From assembly GCF_001949145.1 (NCBI RefSeq), contig NW_019091355.1, forward strand, positions 2,912,814 through 2,974,813: a stretch of 62,000 bases of DNA, read 5' to 3'. This DNA is from Acanthaster planci. Lineage: Eukaryota; Echinodermata; Asteroidea; Valvatida; Acanthasteridae. Position 1 is the first letter of the stretch. The number at the start of each line of letters is the position of its first letter. Made by a program: the position numbers and the translations under genes. Shown here one piece after another: positions 50,701 through 58,769 of the stretch. The notes beneath the pieces were generated by a model that was given only the letters and a program-made list of their open reading frames with translations, had not been told where the DNA came from and did no database searches.

Positions 50701-53700
50701 CCACAGAGCCTCTCCCCAGCCTCCTCTACCAGTTCCCTCTCCAACATCGTGGCCAGTCAGATCAAGCGTCTGCAAGACAAGGCCAGCTCATCCCCTGAGT
50801 CCCCGGAGCGGAAGACATCCATCCAGACCAAAAGCATCAAGGACACTGTGCCGTCACTCTACAGCATTCATGGCAGGTTAGAACACAGGCAGTCTCTGAC
50901 GAATGTAGCTGATGTCCGTGCAAAGTTTGATAAGAGAGAGTCTTCAGAGAGTTCTCCAGTCACCTCCAGGACCAGCTCACCGAGCGATAATCGCCGGTAC
51001 ACAAGAAAAGAGCCCGCCAAACCGACTCTTGTACCATCAGTGGCTGCTGCTCGCATCAAGTACACAGTGTCAGTGAGCAACTCGGAAAATAGTGAACCCC
51101 AAAAGAAATCTGTTTCTCTTCATCAGAATGGAAGTATAAAGTCTCAGCGTATGGTTGCGGTAATGGAATCGTCAGAAGCCGAGAAATCGGCCAAGTCAGA
51201 TTCCACTGTCACTTTTACTATCAATCAGAGTCAGAAGCGGAGGCATAATATGGGGCAGGGTGCATCCAGATTCGAAGAGAATAACAACAGCAATAACAAC
51301 AATAAAAATTTTCCTGAAAGGTCAGATGCTCATCGTAAAGGTTCTCCAGCAAATCACCCAGAAGCATCCAACAGACCAAATGAGAAACAGGAAAAGAGGG
51401 AAACAGAAAACCGAGGGGCATCCAGGAAGAACTCCTTCTCTCGAAATGACAAACACAGGGGTTCACTTCAAAGACAAACAGAGTCCAGAGAATCCTCAAG
51501 GCGAGGATCACTGACCAAAGGAAAAGAGTCTCCCAAGGCACCTGCCAGAAGAAGATCCTTCTCAAAGGGCAAGGAGTCTCCTAAAAATGGCTCGCGAAGG
51601 AATTCTGTAACCAAGGGCAGGGATTCCAGTAATGAAAGCTCCGTAGGAAAGACCGTTTCAAAGGAGCTAGAGCCTCCTAAGGAAATGTCAAGTCTCCATG
51701 TATCGGGCAGCCAGCCAGATGAGGACGAGAGGAGCAGGAGGCGGAGAAGAAGGCGAGAAAGGAGCACGCCTTCCCCTGAGCCTCTGAGACCAGAGTCCAA
51801 AGCTAAGACAGATAGGTCTGAAGGGATGGCCGACATTGGGGAAGCAAATAATTCAGATGCAAGGGTCAGCAAACAAAATAATGACAACAGTGCCAAGCAA
51901 TCTGCCAAAGACACTGCTAATAAGGGGGAAGTTAAAGTAGAAGTTGGAACAGTTAGGTCAAAAGCCAAGCTGGAAAATGAGCAACATAACCATGCAAAAG
52001 CCAAACAGGATGTCAAGCATGAGGTAAAATCTGCAGTCAAAACTGAGGTCGGCCAGAGTGGCAGTTCCCCTGCCACACCAGACGTCAAAGCTGAAGTGAA
52101 GGCAGAGGCCAATCGTGCAAACAAATCAGAGGCCAAATCTGAAGTGAAACAAGACTGCAAACCTGAAATCACAACTGAAGTCAAACCAGACAGAGCTCAG
52201 GACAGGAGGCACAGGAGAGAAGAACGTGCAAGGAGGAATAAAGAGCGGGAAGAGGAAGCCTCAAAAGCCAAGGAAGAAGCTGCCAGGCAGAAGGCCGAAG
52301 CAGCAAGAGCCAAACTCAAGCAAGAGATGGAGGCTGCCAGAATCAAAGAAGCAGAAGCTGCCAGGCTGAAGGCAGAGAAACAGACTGAGGAAGCAAAGAA
52401 GGCCGCCCGTGTTGAAAGGAGGGAGTCTAAAAGAGCAGAGAGGAGAGGAAAGCAGAGAGAGAAGGCTGTTGCCGGACCTGGGGATACCAAGAAGGCAGCA
52501 TCTCCGTCAGATCTAATGCCATCTGGGTCCGGTCCATCTGCTCACAGCATTCGTAGGAGACACAGTGAAAGGGAGGAGCAGAAGCTTGGCCAGGTCTCTA
52601 CCACCTCTCCAAGAGCTACTAAAGGAGGGAAAGAGGAGGAAGATCCCAATATGCCTGACCTCCTGGCTCAGGCACAGAAGAAGGCATCTGCTGAATCTCC
52701 AGTGGGTGAAGAAAATCGCAGCCCGCGTGCAATCTTGACCACTTCTGCCCTGAGGGGAGCTGAGGCAGTCATTGGCCATCCACTGCCAAAACCTCCTCCC
52801 CCAGAAGAGGAAGAATCCAAGGAGGATGCGGATGATGACAGGAGGTCGAGGAAGGATGCAACACGCAGGAGCCGGGCCATCAATCGTGGCAGTCGCATCT
52901 CCCGGCTGGATATCTTCAAGCGGGCCCGCTCAGTCGACAGCTCCAAGGCTAGTAAGGATCGCTCACCAGATCGGTTGCTCGGAGGGGGTGGAGCCAGCAG
53001 CAGAGCTTGCTCAATGGACCGGTCAGGCAAAAACCGGGACAAGTCACCTGGTGGAGAGGAGACAAGAAAGGGAGGCAGTTGGTTGTCCAAGAGGACTGGC
53101 TCCATCAGTAACTTCCTCCGACCCTCCAAGTAAGTTACGTTTTGTTTGACCTTATACCATGAGAGTAGAAAATTTTCAGTGGAACAACCCTGCCCGTAAA
53201 TGAGTGCCCTCAGAAAATAATAGGTACATTATATTAAAAGGTTTTATCAACAAAATTCTCTATTCACTCTTTGCAGGCTGCCACCGTAGGCATGCAAAGC
53301 CTCAATTCGGGAGATTTACACAATAAATTTAACTGATTCAGTGATCTGCTCCTTTGTTGCTCAGTAATATTGTTTACAGTAATACTGCATTAGTTCTTAT
53401 ACCATGCAATTGGACAATATTTCAAAAAGCTGTGTTGACGTGATTGACGCAAATGTGCAAGCTGTGAGTTTGAGGCTCTGCATGCCTATGGTGGCAGCGT
53501 GCAAAGAGTGAATACAACATTATTTTTGTTGTTTGTTGAGGACTTCCACAAATAAGTACCCCAGAAGAAAATTTGTGTTGAAATAACTCATAATTCTTTA
53601 GACAATTAATACATTTTTATGATTTTCACAGTAAACTTTGATGTTTTAGAAGAGAAAATGATCTAGAAAGAAATAACACCATGCTTGAAGTTGGATATTT

Positions 53701-54507
53701 TTATTACTATTGGGAAGCACATGTTGGTAGCTGTAGCATATTTGTGTTTCGTACTGTTACTAATTTCAGTTTGCTAAAATGGCTTGACTAGGGGTAAGCT
53801 GACATATAATGATGGTACACAGGCAGACATGGCTAAATAACATGATGTCATAGTCTGCGACTAGAAGCCTGCAGAAGTAGTTGACTGTGTGGGAGAATAC
53901 TAACATTGGGTCTGGGTGTTTTGGTCTGTAGTCCTCGGGGAGAAATAGGAGTTGATTGTTGTCTTTCCTTACACAAGTTGGTTTGTTTTACAGACTGATC
54001 ACATCATTTCAAGGGTCTTTGTGAGCTCTGCTGAAGGCCTGTTTATACAGACGAGCGGGAACAGAATTTTGCACAGTAAAATTAGAAGAAATGCAGTAGT
54101 TTCTTTATGGGATTACTGACACTGAGAACTGATGATTTTAAATCACATCGTTTAGAAACATACATTTTTGTCAGTCTGTTGTAAAACATTATGCACTGGC
54201 TGAGAGACAGTTGGAGCAAGAGTGGATGTGCCTTTATTGTGCCCTCAACTCGTCCTGTTGGGCATCATGTTCTGCGTTCTGTCACCATAATGCTCGTCTG
54301 TGTAAATAGGCCTCTACAATTGTGGAATCCTTATTCTGACTTGTAACTCACGCCCTGGTTGTCAGCAGCTGTGATGGAGAGCTCTGGGATGAGCTTGAAG
54401 AATGCTACTGCATCTTGCAGAGCTGTGCCAGCATCTACCGGCCAGCGTACGAATACGAAGACATGTGCCAGCTGCGCTTCCTGCGGGAGACCAGCATCCT
54501 GACCTAA
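28104..54507 (+). CDS. Large uncharacterised coiled-coil, disordered protein (12 coding exons, 2,600 aa predicted)
   Basis: Coding exons joined by GT-AG introns: 28104-29715, 33996-34205, 37236-37379, 37932-38202, 38466-39232, 40343-40576, 47607-47773, 47986-48096, 48532-48676, 48798-48865, 49198-53129, 54366-54507. The phases agree at all eleven junctions and the total is 7,803 nt with one terminal stop. The start ATG is the first in frame after a stop at 28014 and has a good context (AACATGG). Visible parts: coiled coil at about residues 88-132; an Arg/Ser-rich linker; a motif of the form EDFxKKxxEWDKxK at about 634-651, 691-706 and 806-825; coiled coils at about 957-1000, 1020-1042 and 1100-1150; a 1,310-residue Ser/Lys/Glu/Arg-rich exon with RRxS repeats and an E/R/K/A helix near 2245-2333. 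There is no signal peptide, membrane helix or enzyme motif. A cytoskeletal or scaffold role would be inference only. Untranslated 5' exons may lie upstream. Confidence 0.8.
30772..30955. repeat. hAT-like miniature inverted-repeat element
   Basis: The left end CAGTGGCATAGC and the right end GCTATGCTACTG are inverted copies, followed inside by runs of G and C (GAAGGGGGCA and TGCCCCCC). Termini of the CAGTGGCGTAGC kind are typical of non-autonomous hAT elements. No convincing 8-bp target duplication is visible. Confidence 0.6.
31464..31530. repeat. Retroelement-tail-like repeat
   Basis: ATAATAATAATAAT, then TTATTTAAAAAACGCTTTCC and CTCAAAGCGCTGTACA. Tails of this type (an ATA repeat, a short stretch, and CAAAGCGCTxTACA) are common at the ends of SINE and LINE copies in marine invertebrates. 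A long A/T-rich tract follows to about 31650. The identification is by recollection of the pattern. Confidence 0.5.
33591..33650. repeat. Tiny piggyBac-like MITE, copy 1
   Basis: A 60-bp palindromic element flanked by TTAA on each side. Inside, the arms AACCCTAACACTCCTCA and TGAGGAGTGTTAGGGTT match at 21 of 22 positions over 33594-33615 and 33627-33648, with an 11-base loop. The TTAA target and CCCT-type end fit the piggyBac superfamily. It lies in intron 1 of the large gene. Confidence 0.6.
33996..34205 (+). CDS. Large gene, coding exon 2
   Basis: The acceptor TTTTGTGCAG precedes 33996 and the donor AAAG|GTCAGT follows 34205. The exon is 210 nt with phase 1 at both ends, so it can be skipped without changing the frame. 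It encodes GWEKVKHAVTRKHIGD followed by an acidic Ser/Pro-rich stretch and a basic end. The Trp-Glu-Lys-Val start looks like a short conserved helix, but I cannot name the domain. Confidence 0.75.
34206..37235 (+). other. Intron 2 of the large gene (3.03 kb)
   Basis: Begins GTCAGT and ends TTGACAG. Apart from the (AC)n run at 36051, nothing was recognised. Confidence 0.7.
36051..36075. repeat. (AC)n microsatellite
   Basis: About twelve uninterrupted AC units in intron 2 of the large gene. Confidence 0.95.
37236..37379 (+). CDS. Large gene, coding exon 3 (EDFxKK motif copy 1)
   Basis: The acceptor CTCGACTTGACAG is preceded by a pyrimidine-rich tract, and the donor is GCAG|GTATGC. The exon is 144 nt, phase 1 at both ends, and so skippable in frame. 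It encodes motif copy 1, LSEDFAKKMEKWDKKKQR, after a short Ser/Thr/Pro linker. Confidence 0.78.
37932..38202 (+). CDS. Large gene, coding exon 4 (EDFxKK motif copy 2)
   Basis: The acceptor CCATCATCAG precedes 37932 and the donor CCAA|GTAAGC follows 38202. The donor overlaps an in-frame TAA, so unspliced RNA would end as AKSAK-stop. The exon is 271 nt, entering in phase 1 and leaving in phase 2. It encodes motif copy 2, LTEDFYKKLAEWDKLK, then a glycine run and a lysine-rich tail. Confidence 0.78.
38466..39232 (+). CDS. Large gene, coding exon 5 (EDFxKK motif copy 3, coiled coil)
   Basis: The acceptor CTCACTTAG precedes 38466 and the donor CCAG|GTAGGG follows 39232. The exon is 767 nt and joins exon 4 through a split AAG lysine codon. 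It encodes a degenerate motif copy 3 (ATKEFSKKYKEWEKKEKK), a Pro/Thr/Ser-rich middle, and a C-terminal coiled coil starting ERVNRLEQRNSFLAEQLK. Confidence 0.8.
40343..40576 (+). CDS. Large gene, coding exon 6
   Basis: The acceptor TTTTATTCAG precedes 40343 and the donor TGCAG|GTTGGT follows 40576. The exon is 234 nt with phase 1 at both ends. It encodes a short coiled coil (ALEAELSDIKMQIALLEENL) and a polar tail. A second GT inside the exon, after CACAAAG at about 40473, could be an alternative donor, so the 3' end is less certain than the 5' end. Confidence 0.65.
41815..42062. repeat. Miniature inverted-repeat element with 41-bp termini
   Basis: The left arm (41815-41855) has TTTCCAATACTCAACTTCG and GTCTCAGGCTTC. 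The right arm (42020-42062) has GAAGCCTGAGAC and CGAAGTTGAGTATTGGAAA. The arms match at nearly every position. It is non-coding and lies in intron 6 of the large gene. No clear target-site duplication was seen. Confidence 0.78.
42466..42713. repeat. Miniature inverted-repeat element, family with TIR GGGTCATTCTAT, copy B
   Basis: This is the second copy of the element at 10317-10570, in the 7-kb intron 6 of the large gene. Its ends are GGTTCATTCTATAAAT and ATTTATAGGATGACCC, and the inner GTGTCCCTGT and ACAGGGACAC are kept. Middle segments shared with copy A include CTATTTCTGTTTGTTTGG. Confidence 0.8.
46599..46668. repeat. Tiny piggyBac-like MITE, copy 2
   Basis: A 70-bp element bounded by TTAA at 46599-46602 and 46665-46668. 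The right arm (GGAGGATTCAGGAATGTTAG) matches the arm of copy 1 with about three changes over 24 bases. The left arm is eroded after AACCCTCACTCC. Confidence 0.52.
46780..46850 (-). repeat. tRNA-Ala-like pseudogene or SINE head
   Basis: The minus strand reads TTAACGGCAGTGTGCGC, then CTTTGCAT (anticodon-loop-like, TGC), then GCGGGTTCAAAATCCC. The order and spacing follow a tRNA-Ala, but the anticodon stem does not pair, so this is a degenerate copy. It lies in intron 6 of the large gene. Confidence 0.4.
47607..47773 (+). CDS. Large gene, coding exon 7
   Basis: This exon follows an intron of about 7 kb. The acceptor CATCTCTGAACAG precedes 47607 and the donor TACAG|GTAATG follows 47773. It is 167 nt, phase 1 to phase 0. 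It ends in a helical stretch, LAEALEKSLQEREAIIKLLQ, that continues into the next exon as a coiled coil. Confidence 0.75.
47986..48096 (+). CDS. Large gene, coding exon 8
   Basis: A 111-nt exon in phase 0 at both ends. The acceptor CATACGAGTAG is pyrimidine-poor and the donor is ATCTTT|GTAAGT. It encodes ARVERQAQEINYLKNGVD followed by a basic stretch with RRAKS, extending the coiled coil of exon 7. The weak acceptor lowers confidence in the exact 5' edge. Confidence 0.68.
48532..48676 (+). CDS. Large gene, coding exon 9
   Basis: The acceptor CTTTTTTCGCAG precedes 48532 and the donor TTCAG|GTTGGC follows 48676. The exon is 145 nt, phase 0 to phase 1. It encodes DPRAMKIVDIPIDKPEASK and a serine-rich stretch ending TLHIS. 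Read-through past the donor stays open to a stop at 48799. Confidence 0.75.
48798..48865 (+). CDS. Large gene, coding exon 10
   Basis: A short 68-nt exon. The acceptor TTTTTCAATCCTAG precedes 48798 and the donor ACAAG|GTTACT follows 48865. Phase 1 to phase 0. It encodes 23 charged residues, AEDIRMDESTEKKQDK and a short tail. It is supported mainly by splice signals and phase agreement. Confidence 0.6.
49198..53129 (+). CDS. Large gene, coding exon 11 (long charged Ser/Arg/Lys/Glu-rich exon)
   Basis: The acceptor TTCATTTACAG precedes 49198. The frame is open for about 1,310 codons to a strong donor CCAA|GTAAGT that overlaps a TAA stop at 53131-53133. Most of the encoded sequence is low-complexity and probably disordered, with many SP, RRxS and RSxS sites. 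Notable blocks: RRGSLTKGKESPK-like repeats at about residues 2011-2051; a run of seven arginines near 2090; about seven VKxEV/VKAE repeats at about 2155-2241; and a Glu/Arg/Lys/Ala helix at about 2245-2333 whose pattern resembles single alpha-helices. If the intron is retained the protein ends FLRPSK. Confidence 0.88.
53261..53514. repeat. Miniature inverted-repeat element in last intron of the large gene
   Basis: The left arm (53261-53305) reads TATTCACTCTTTGCA, GCTGCCACC, TAGGCATGCA and GCCTCAA. The right arm (53470-53513) is its inverse with about four differences. The centre is unrelated AT-rich sequence. The left arm contains CTCTTTGCAG|G, a plausible splice acceptor. Confidence 0.78.
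54366..54507 (+). CDS. Large gene, terminal coding exon 12 (probable)
   Basis: The acceptor TGGTTGTCAG precedes 54366. With the two bases left by exon 11 the frame reads Asn and then SCDGELWDELEECYCILQ, ending LRETSILT and TAA at 54505-54507. Base composition is much more GC-rich than the flanks, as in the other exons. The acceptor is a tandem CAGCAG (NAGNAG), so use of the second CAG would drop one serine. The cysteine- and aromatic-rich end is unlike the disordered exon before it. No start-anchored reading frame covers this exon, so it rests on splice phase and composition. Confidence 0.62.
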
Positions 54508-54782
54508 ACATGACCTTGCTTTTAAACCTCTTGACCTCTGATCCTGCTTTGCATGGCATGGTGGTTGTACGTAAGTGTGCATGGCAAACACTAACATGGT
54601 CTGGTGTCCTGTCACCAAAGGTTGACTAACTGCAGACAGGGGTGTTAAGTTCCTCTTGGGATCATTAACTGTAGCTGGGAATTACTGGGTAGTCCGTAGG
54701 TAGCTTAGATGGACTTGTGTCCCAAGTTTGACTTGTGAGCAGGCAAAATTCCTGAAATTGTGAGTCACAGTACGGATGAAGT

Positions 54783-54788
54783 AATAAA
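54783..54788 (+). promoter_or_regulatory. Candidate polyadenylation signal of the large gene (proximal)
   Basis: AATAAA about 275 bases after the predicted stop at 54507. It is a plausible proximal signal, but no strong GT-rich element follows. Confidence 0.35.
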
Positions 54789-56960
54789 CATTCTAGAGAG
54801 AAGGGAACTTTATTTGCAACCTCTCTACCTAATTTAGCCCTTGAAAGACCAGGGGATGTGTTTGGACCAGACAATGAAAGATAAGCTCCGTTTCCGTGAG
54901 CCATTTCAGCTGTGGATGCAGTTAGTAGCATACCTTTGGTACAGGAAACAAGACCCAGTCTTAGGAATTACACAGTGAAAGTTTTGTGATTCAGCCAATT
55001 GCCGATACAGAAATCAATTCATTCCTATTAATGCACTGGTAAATGTGTATGTCACATAAGTCTACTACCCTGTGAAGTGACTGTCAAGTCTTTTTTGTTA
55101 AGTATATTGAACATTTGGATAACCAGTCGTAACATAGTGTCTGCAGTTGTCTGTTGATATGTTGGATCAAAAAATTAACCCTGTGGCATGCATGATGGAA
55201 TGTGGTCACTGTAGCAGCAACTCAAAATGCAATTTGTGAATTTTAAATAGAAAAACACTGACTCACTGCTACCTCTCGCCAGGTAAAGCCACTATTTTGG
55301 AATTACCAAGTAGTTATTTGAAGTCTGGAGTCTTTCTAGCACATTAGTGGCTTGTCCTTCAAATGGTGTCAACCTTATAAAACGTGTCATACATGGTAGA
55401 GTCACTGCTCCGAAAAACCAAGTTCATCAAACTTGTTGTCTGTATTCAACTTGTCTTTAAACATTTTGCATTTCTTGGAGGGGCAAGGTATCTACAGTGA
55501 AACATTTCCACTTCCAAAATTTCTTTCCAGGGTTTGATGCCTCCTTCAGTAGAAGCTCCTCTCGTCATCCATGGTGGTGTGCCTGTCGTCATCATCCACC
55601 TGGCCTCTAGTTGCCGCTGCTTTTCTTGGACAATATTTTTTGTTCCGTCCTCCTACTTAATTTTTTCTTTGGCTTCCATAGAGTTCTTTGCTTCATCCTG
55701 CATGGTAAAATCTGTTCACAGGGTCGCATTTTTGATGACAAATACTTAGCACCTATAATTTTGTAGTCGGTTTTAAAAGTATAGATTTCTAGTTTTGTAC
55801 CAATCACGACAAAGGGTAAGAGTTCATACTGTGAAAAGCATAATATCAAGTTTGTCAAAACTCGGGATTAGTTTTGTTGAGAGAAAATAACTGTACATCT
55901 GAAATACTCTAATTTTAATCAGAGACTAGTACATACATGTATAAAAGTTGAATTTGCAGGTAAACCTGGCAAGTTTAGAAAATGCCATTCTTTTTATTAA
56001 ACTGGGTAAACAATAGCACCAGAAATGTTTGAGGTTTTAATGTTCATCTTCTGTGCAGCACAAATATTTTACTGTAGATCTGATTTACTTTTGATCAATT
56101 TTTATCAACTTAATTTCTATGCAAATGTGCTATGCAAATTAAAAAGGTGGAAGAAGTGTGTATCCTTAGATGAGAGATTTGAGTTCGCTTATGCCAAGCA
56201 AAACCAAAAGACAGAAATGTAGAATCACTTTTGTATCATTATTGTATGGAGTAAGAATTATAACCTTGATGGATATGTATGACGCCAATAATTTACATTT
56301 GTAAATAGTAATGAATATTTAAAGCTGATGACTCCACGCATCCGTGCACAACTCCAGAAGATTAGCCTCGTCATTGAGACGTTATTTAACCCACCTCAAG
56401 TGGGCTCTACAGTCACAGTGAAGTTAACGTCAGAAAGTTCAGAGTTGGTGCTATTTTTGTTCTCTGAAAATTTGTTCAACTTCTTTGTGATTGGAGCTAA
56501 GAAAACGATATGAAATGTTTTCCAAGCTCATTTTGTTAGTACCTTGGCAAGGACAAGCTTGTGAAAATAATTTGTTTGTTGTCACTGTATAGTTATATCA
56601 GAAGTATTTGTTACACCTGTAATGTGTTGGTGAAATCTGTCTGATATAGCCCACCTTTCAAGATTTGCAGTATTTATTGCTTAGACATTAACAATTCAAA
56701 ATATTCACCGAGTTTTATTGGACCCTAATTTCATTTCTTAATGAACTGTGTAAGAAATCATGGTTTCTATACAGGCTCCAGAGTGTACAGTACTTAATGC
56801 AAGGCTCAGTGCCACAGCACTCATTTAGAGAGTCAGGATCCCAGACAGCAGTTATGCACAAGAAATATCCAGCTATTGAGAAATACAGCACCTATATCCC
56901 TTTCTTAAATGTAAGGCTTGACACTTGTGACAACGTAGGTAGGAAATCAAGCAATATGTA

Positions 56961-56966
56961 AATAAA
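56961..56966 (+). promoter_or_regulatory. Candidate polyadenylation signal of the large gene (distal)
   Basis: AATAAA embedded in an A/T-rich stretch about 2.45 kb after the stop. The sequence between 55.9 and 57.0 kb is AT-rich and gene-free, as expected of a long 3' UTR. Confidence 0.33.
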
Positions 56967-57117
56967 AAATATTATACAGACAGTCATTCTACATTGTCTC
57001 TCGTCATAAGTAAGTATTTTAACTATTCCACTTCTATTTGAAGTGAAATGGAGTGAGACACGGCGTGATACTTATGGTGCTAAACATAGGAGACAAAACA
57101 AACACAACTACAGAAAC

Positions 57118-57123
57118 TTTAAT
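57118..57123 (-). promoter_or_regulatory. Candidate polyadenylation signal of the ACSL gene
   Basis: On the minus strand ATTAAA is followed within 10-35 bases by a GT-rich stretch (TGTAGTTGTGTTTGTTTTG). That would give a 3' UTR of about 1.5 kb after the stop at 58635. Confidence 0.4.
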
Positions 57124-57344
57124 ACCAGTCCGCTGTTTTTACAGCCTGTCATGTTTAACACCAGTGCATCAAATGAGTAAATCACACTAAACCGTGCACG
57201 ATATGGGGCCGAGGGGTAACCCCCCCCCCACATGTCCGATCACTATACACACTCTAGACTGTTATTACCTACATGCAACACCCCCCCCAGAAGTCTGTAA
57301 AGAATTCCTGAGATTCCTATCACACAATGACAAAGACAAAGGGG

Positions 57345-57369
57345 GAATCAATCAAATCAATCAATCAAA
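57345..57369. repeat. (AATC)n microsatellite
   Basis: About six AATC units with one interruption, between the two convergent genes. Confidence 0.85.
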
Positions 57370-58634
57370 TGCACTTCACTGCCAAAAGATTTGCTGAAGA
57401 AAAATAAAGCACTGTCTGACACCCGACTCCAAGAGGTGAGTCAATACGACTTTGTACACACTGCCAAACACGAACTGATTATGGTGCATGTATTTTACAC
57501 ACTCCATAATCATTACATGGCACACAAATTTAGGTATTCAGTTGTCAAATTAAACACACAAAGCTACATTTTCATAATCTGTGCTGTGAAATAATAGTTA
57601 GTAATGGACAAACTATGATCTGTGTATACAAAAATAAATGATGTAACCATGCAGCTTGTGAACCATGATCTAATTATGCACAACGTTCCAAACAAAAACA
57701 ATCATCAATCAATTAGTACACTTTCCGTATCGGTGAGCAAACAATTTTGTTTCAGATTCAAATAGAGTTTAATTCACGGATCGACTTGATTAGTTTGATG
57801 GTGAGAGTTGCTTGATTGACTGCCAAGATATTAACAAAAATTACTCAAAACTTCCATGGAGTGTTGAGAATAATTTGATCCACTAGCTGCAAGGTTTGCT
57901 ACAATTTCAACTCGTGCAATTCATAAAATCCTTATATCTCCTGTAAATAGATTAAAGTCTTTCAGTCCTCATAAATATTCATGTATGGAATAATTGGCAT
58001 CTTTTGAATATAAAATCTAACTTTGTTTTCCTTAGTGTGCCCGGAAACTCCCAAAACAATCTGAAATATAAGTGTGCAGAAGCAAAATGTTACATATTTA
58101 AGAAAGTAAGAGCAGAAATGCAGGAATTTTTTTTTTTTCATTTTTCTTTAAACAAAAGGATGCACTACACATGTACTCTCAATCACTCTCCCTTTCATCC
58201 AATGTTCCTAACACTTCTTAACAAACAGATTGCATCAACAGTTCAACAAAACATCACCACAGGTCACACAAACACATTACAGGTGCTCACAATATGTAAC
58301 AGGTGCCATGATAACAATACTGTCAGATTTGTGCGTTAGTTTTTTATGAACCCTTGCTGGAGGAGGGTCCAACATTTTGGGGGAGTGAAATTAGACATAA
58401 ACAGTGCTGGATGCTATCAGCTTTGCAGTCTGCCATTCATCAAGGTCATTTGAGTCGTCAGAGGGTAAATGTCAACCCGTTTTTTTTTTCCAGTAAATTG
58501 TTAAAAAACCTCCATGTCCGACCGTAATTTTATCTTCTTGATATCAACAGCTTAATCTTGGTAGCCAATTTAGCGGCAGGGGCACTGTTAGAATTTTTAC
58601 GTTCCAGGGCGACTTGTCATCATACGGCCTTAGC

Positions 58635-58769
58635 CTACGGTGTGCTGTACAGATTGGCAATCTCCTCCTTGAACTTTTCGGCTAACGTCATCCTCTTGTT
58701 CTTGAAGGTTGGCGTGAGGAGGTCGTTCTCCGTACTGAAGAGCTCCGCGTGGAGATGAATGGCTTTGAC
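58635..58769 (-). CDS. ACSL: ACSL last coding exon with catalytic lysine region
   Basis: On the minus strand the acceptor TGTACTCCCAG precedes the exon and the stop is TAG at 58635-58637. It is 135 nt (44 residues plus stop). It encodes [20 protein letters not shown] and [21 protein letters not shown], ending [12 protein letters not shown] holds the lysine expected to orient substrates during adenylation. No methionine begins this reading frame; it was found by homology and splice phase. Confidence 0.93.
   Translation of the reverse strand, partial: VKAIHLHAELFSTENDLLTPTFKNKRMTLAEKFKEEIANLYSTP

Larger units (their letters stand above)
54508..58634. other. Convergent intergenic region, probable 3' UTRs of both genes
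   Basis: AT-rich, without coding exons. Polyadenylation candidates at 54783 and 56961 (+) and at 57118 (-) would place the two transcript ends within about 150 bases, or leave about 2.3 kb between them if the proximal plus-strand site is used. Confidence 0.5.
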
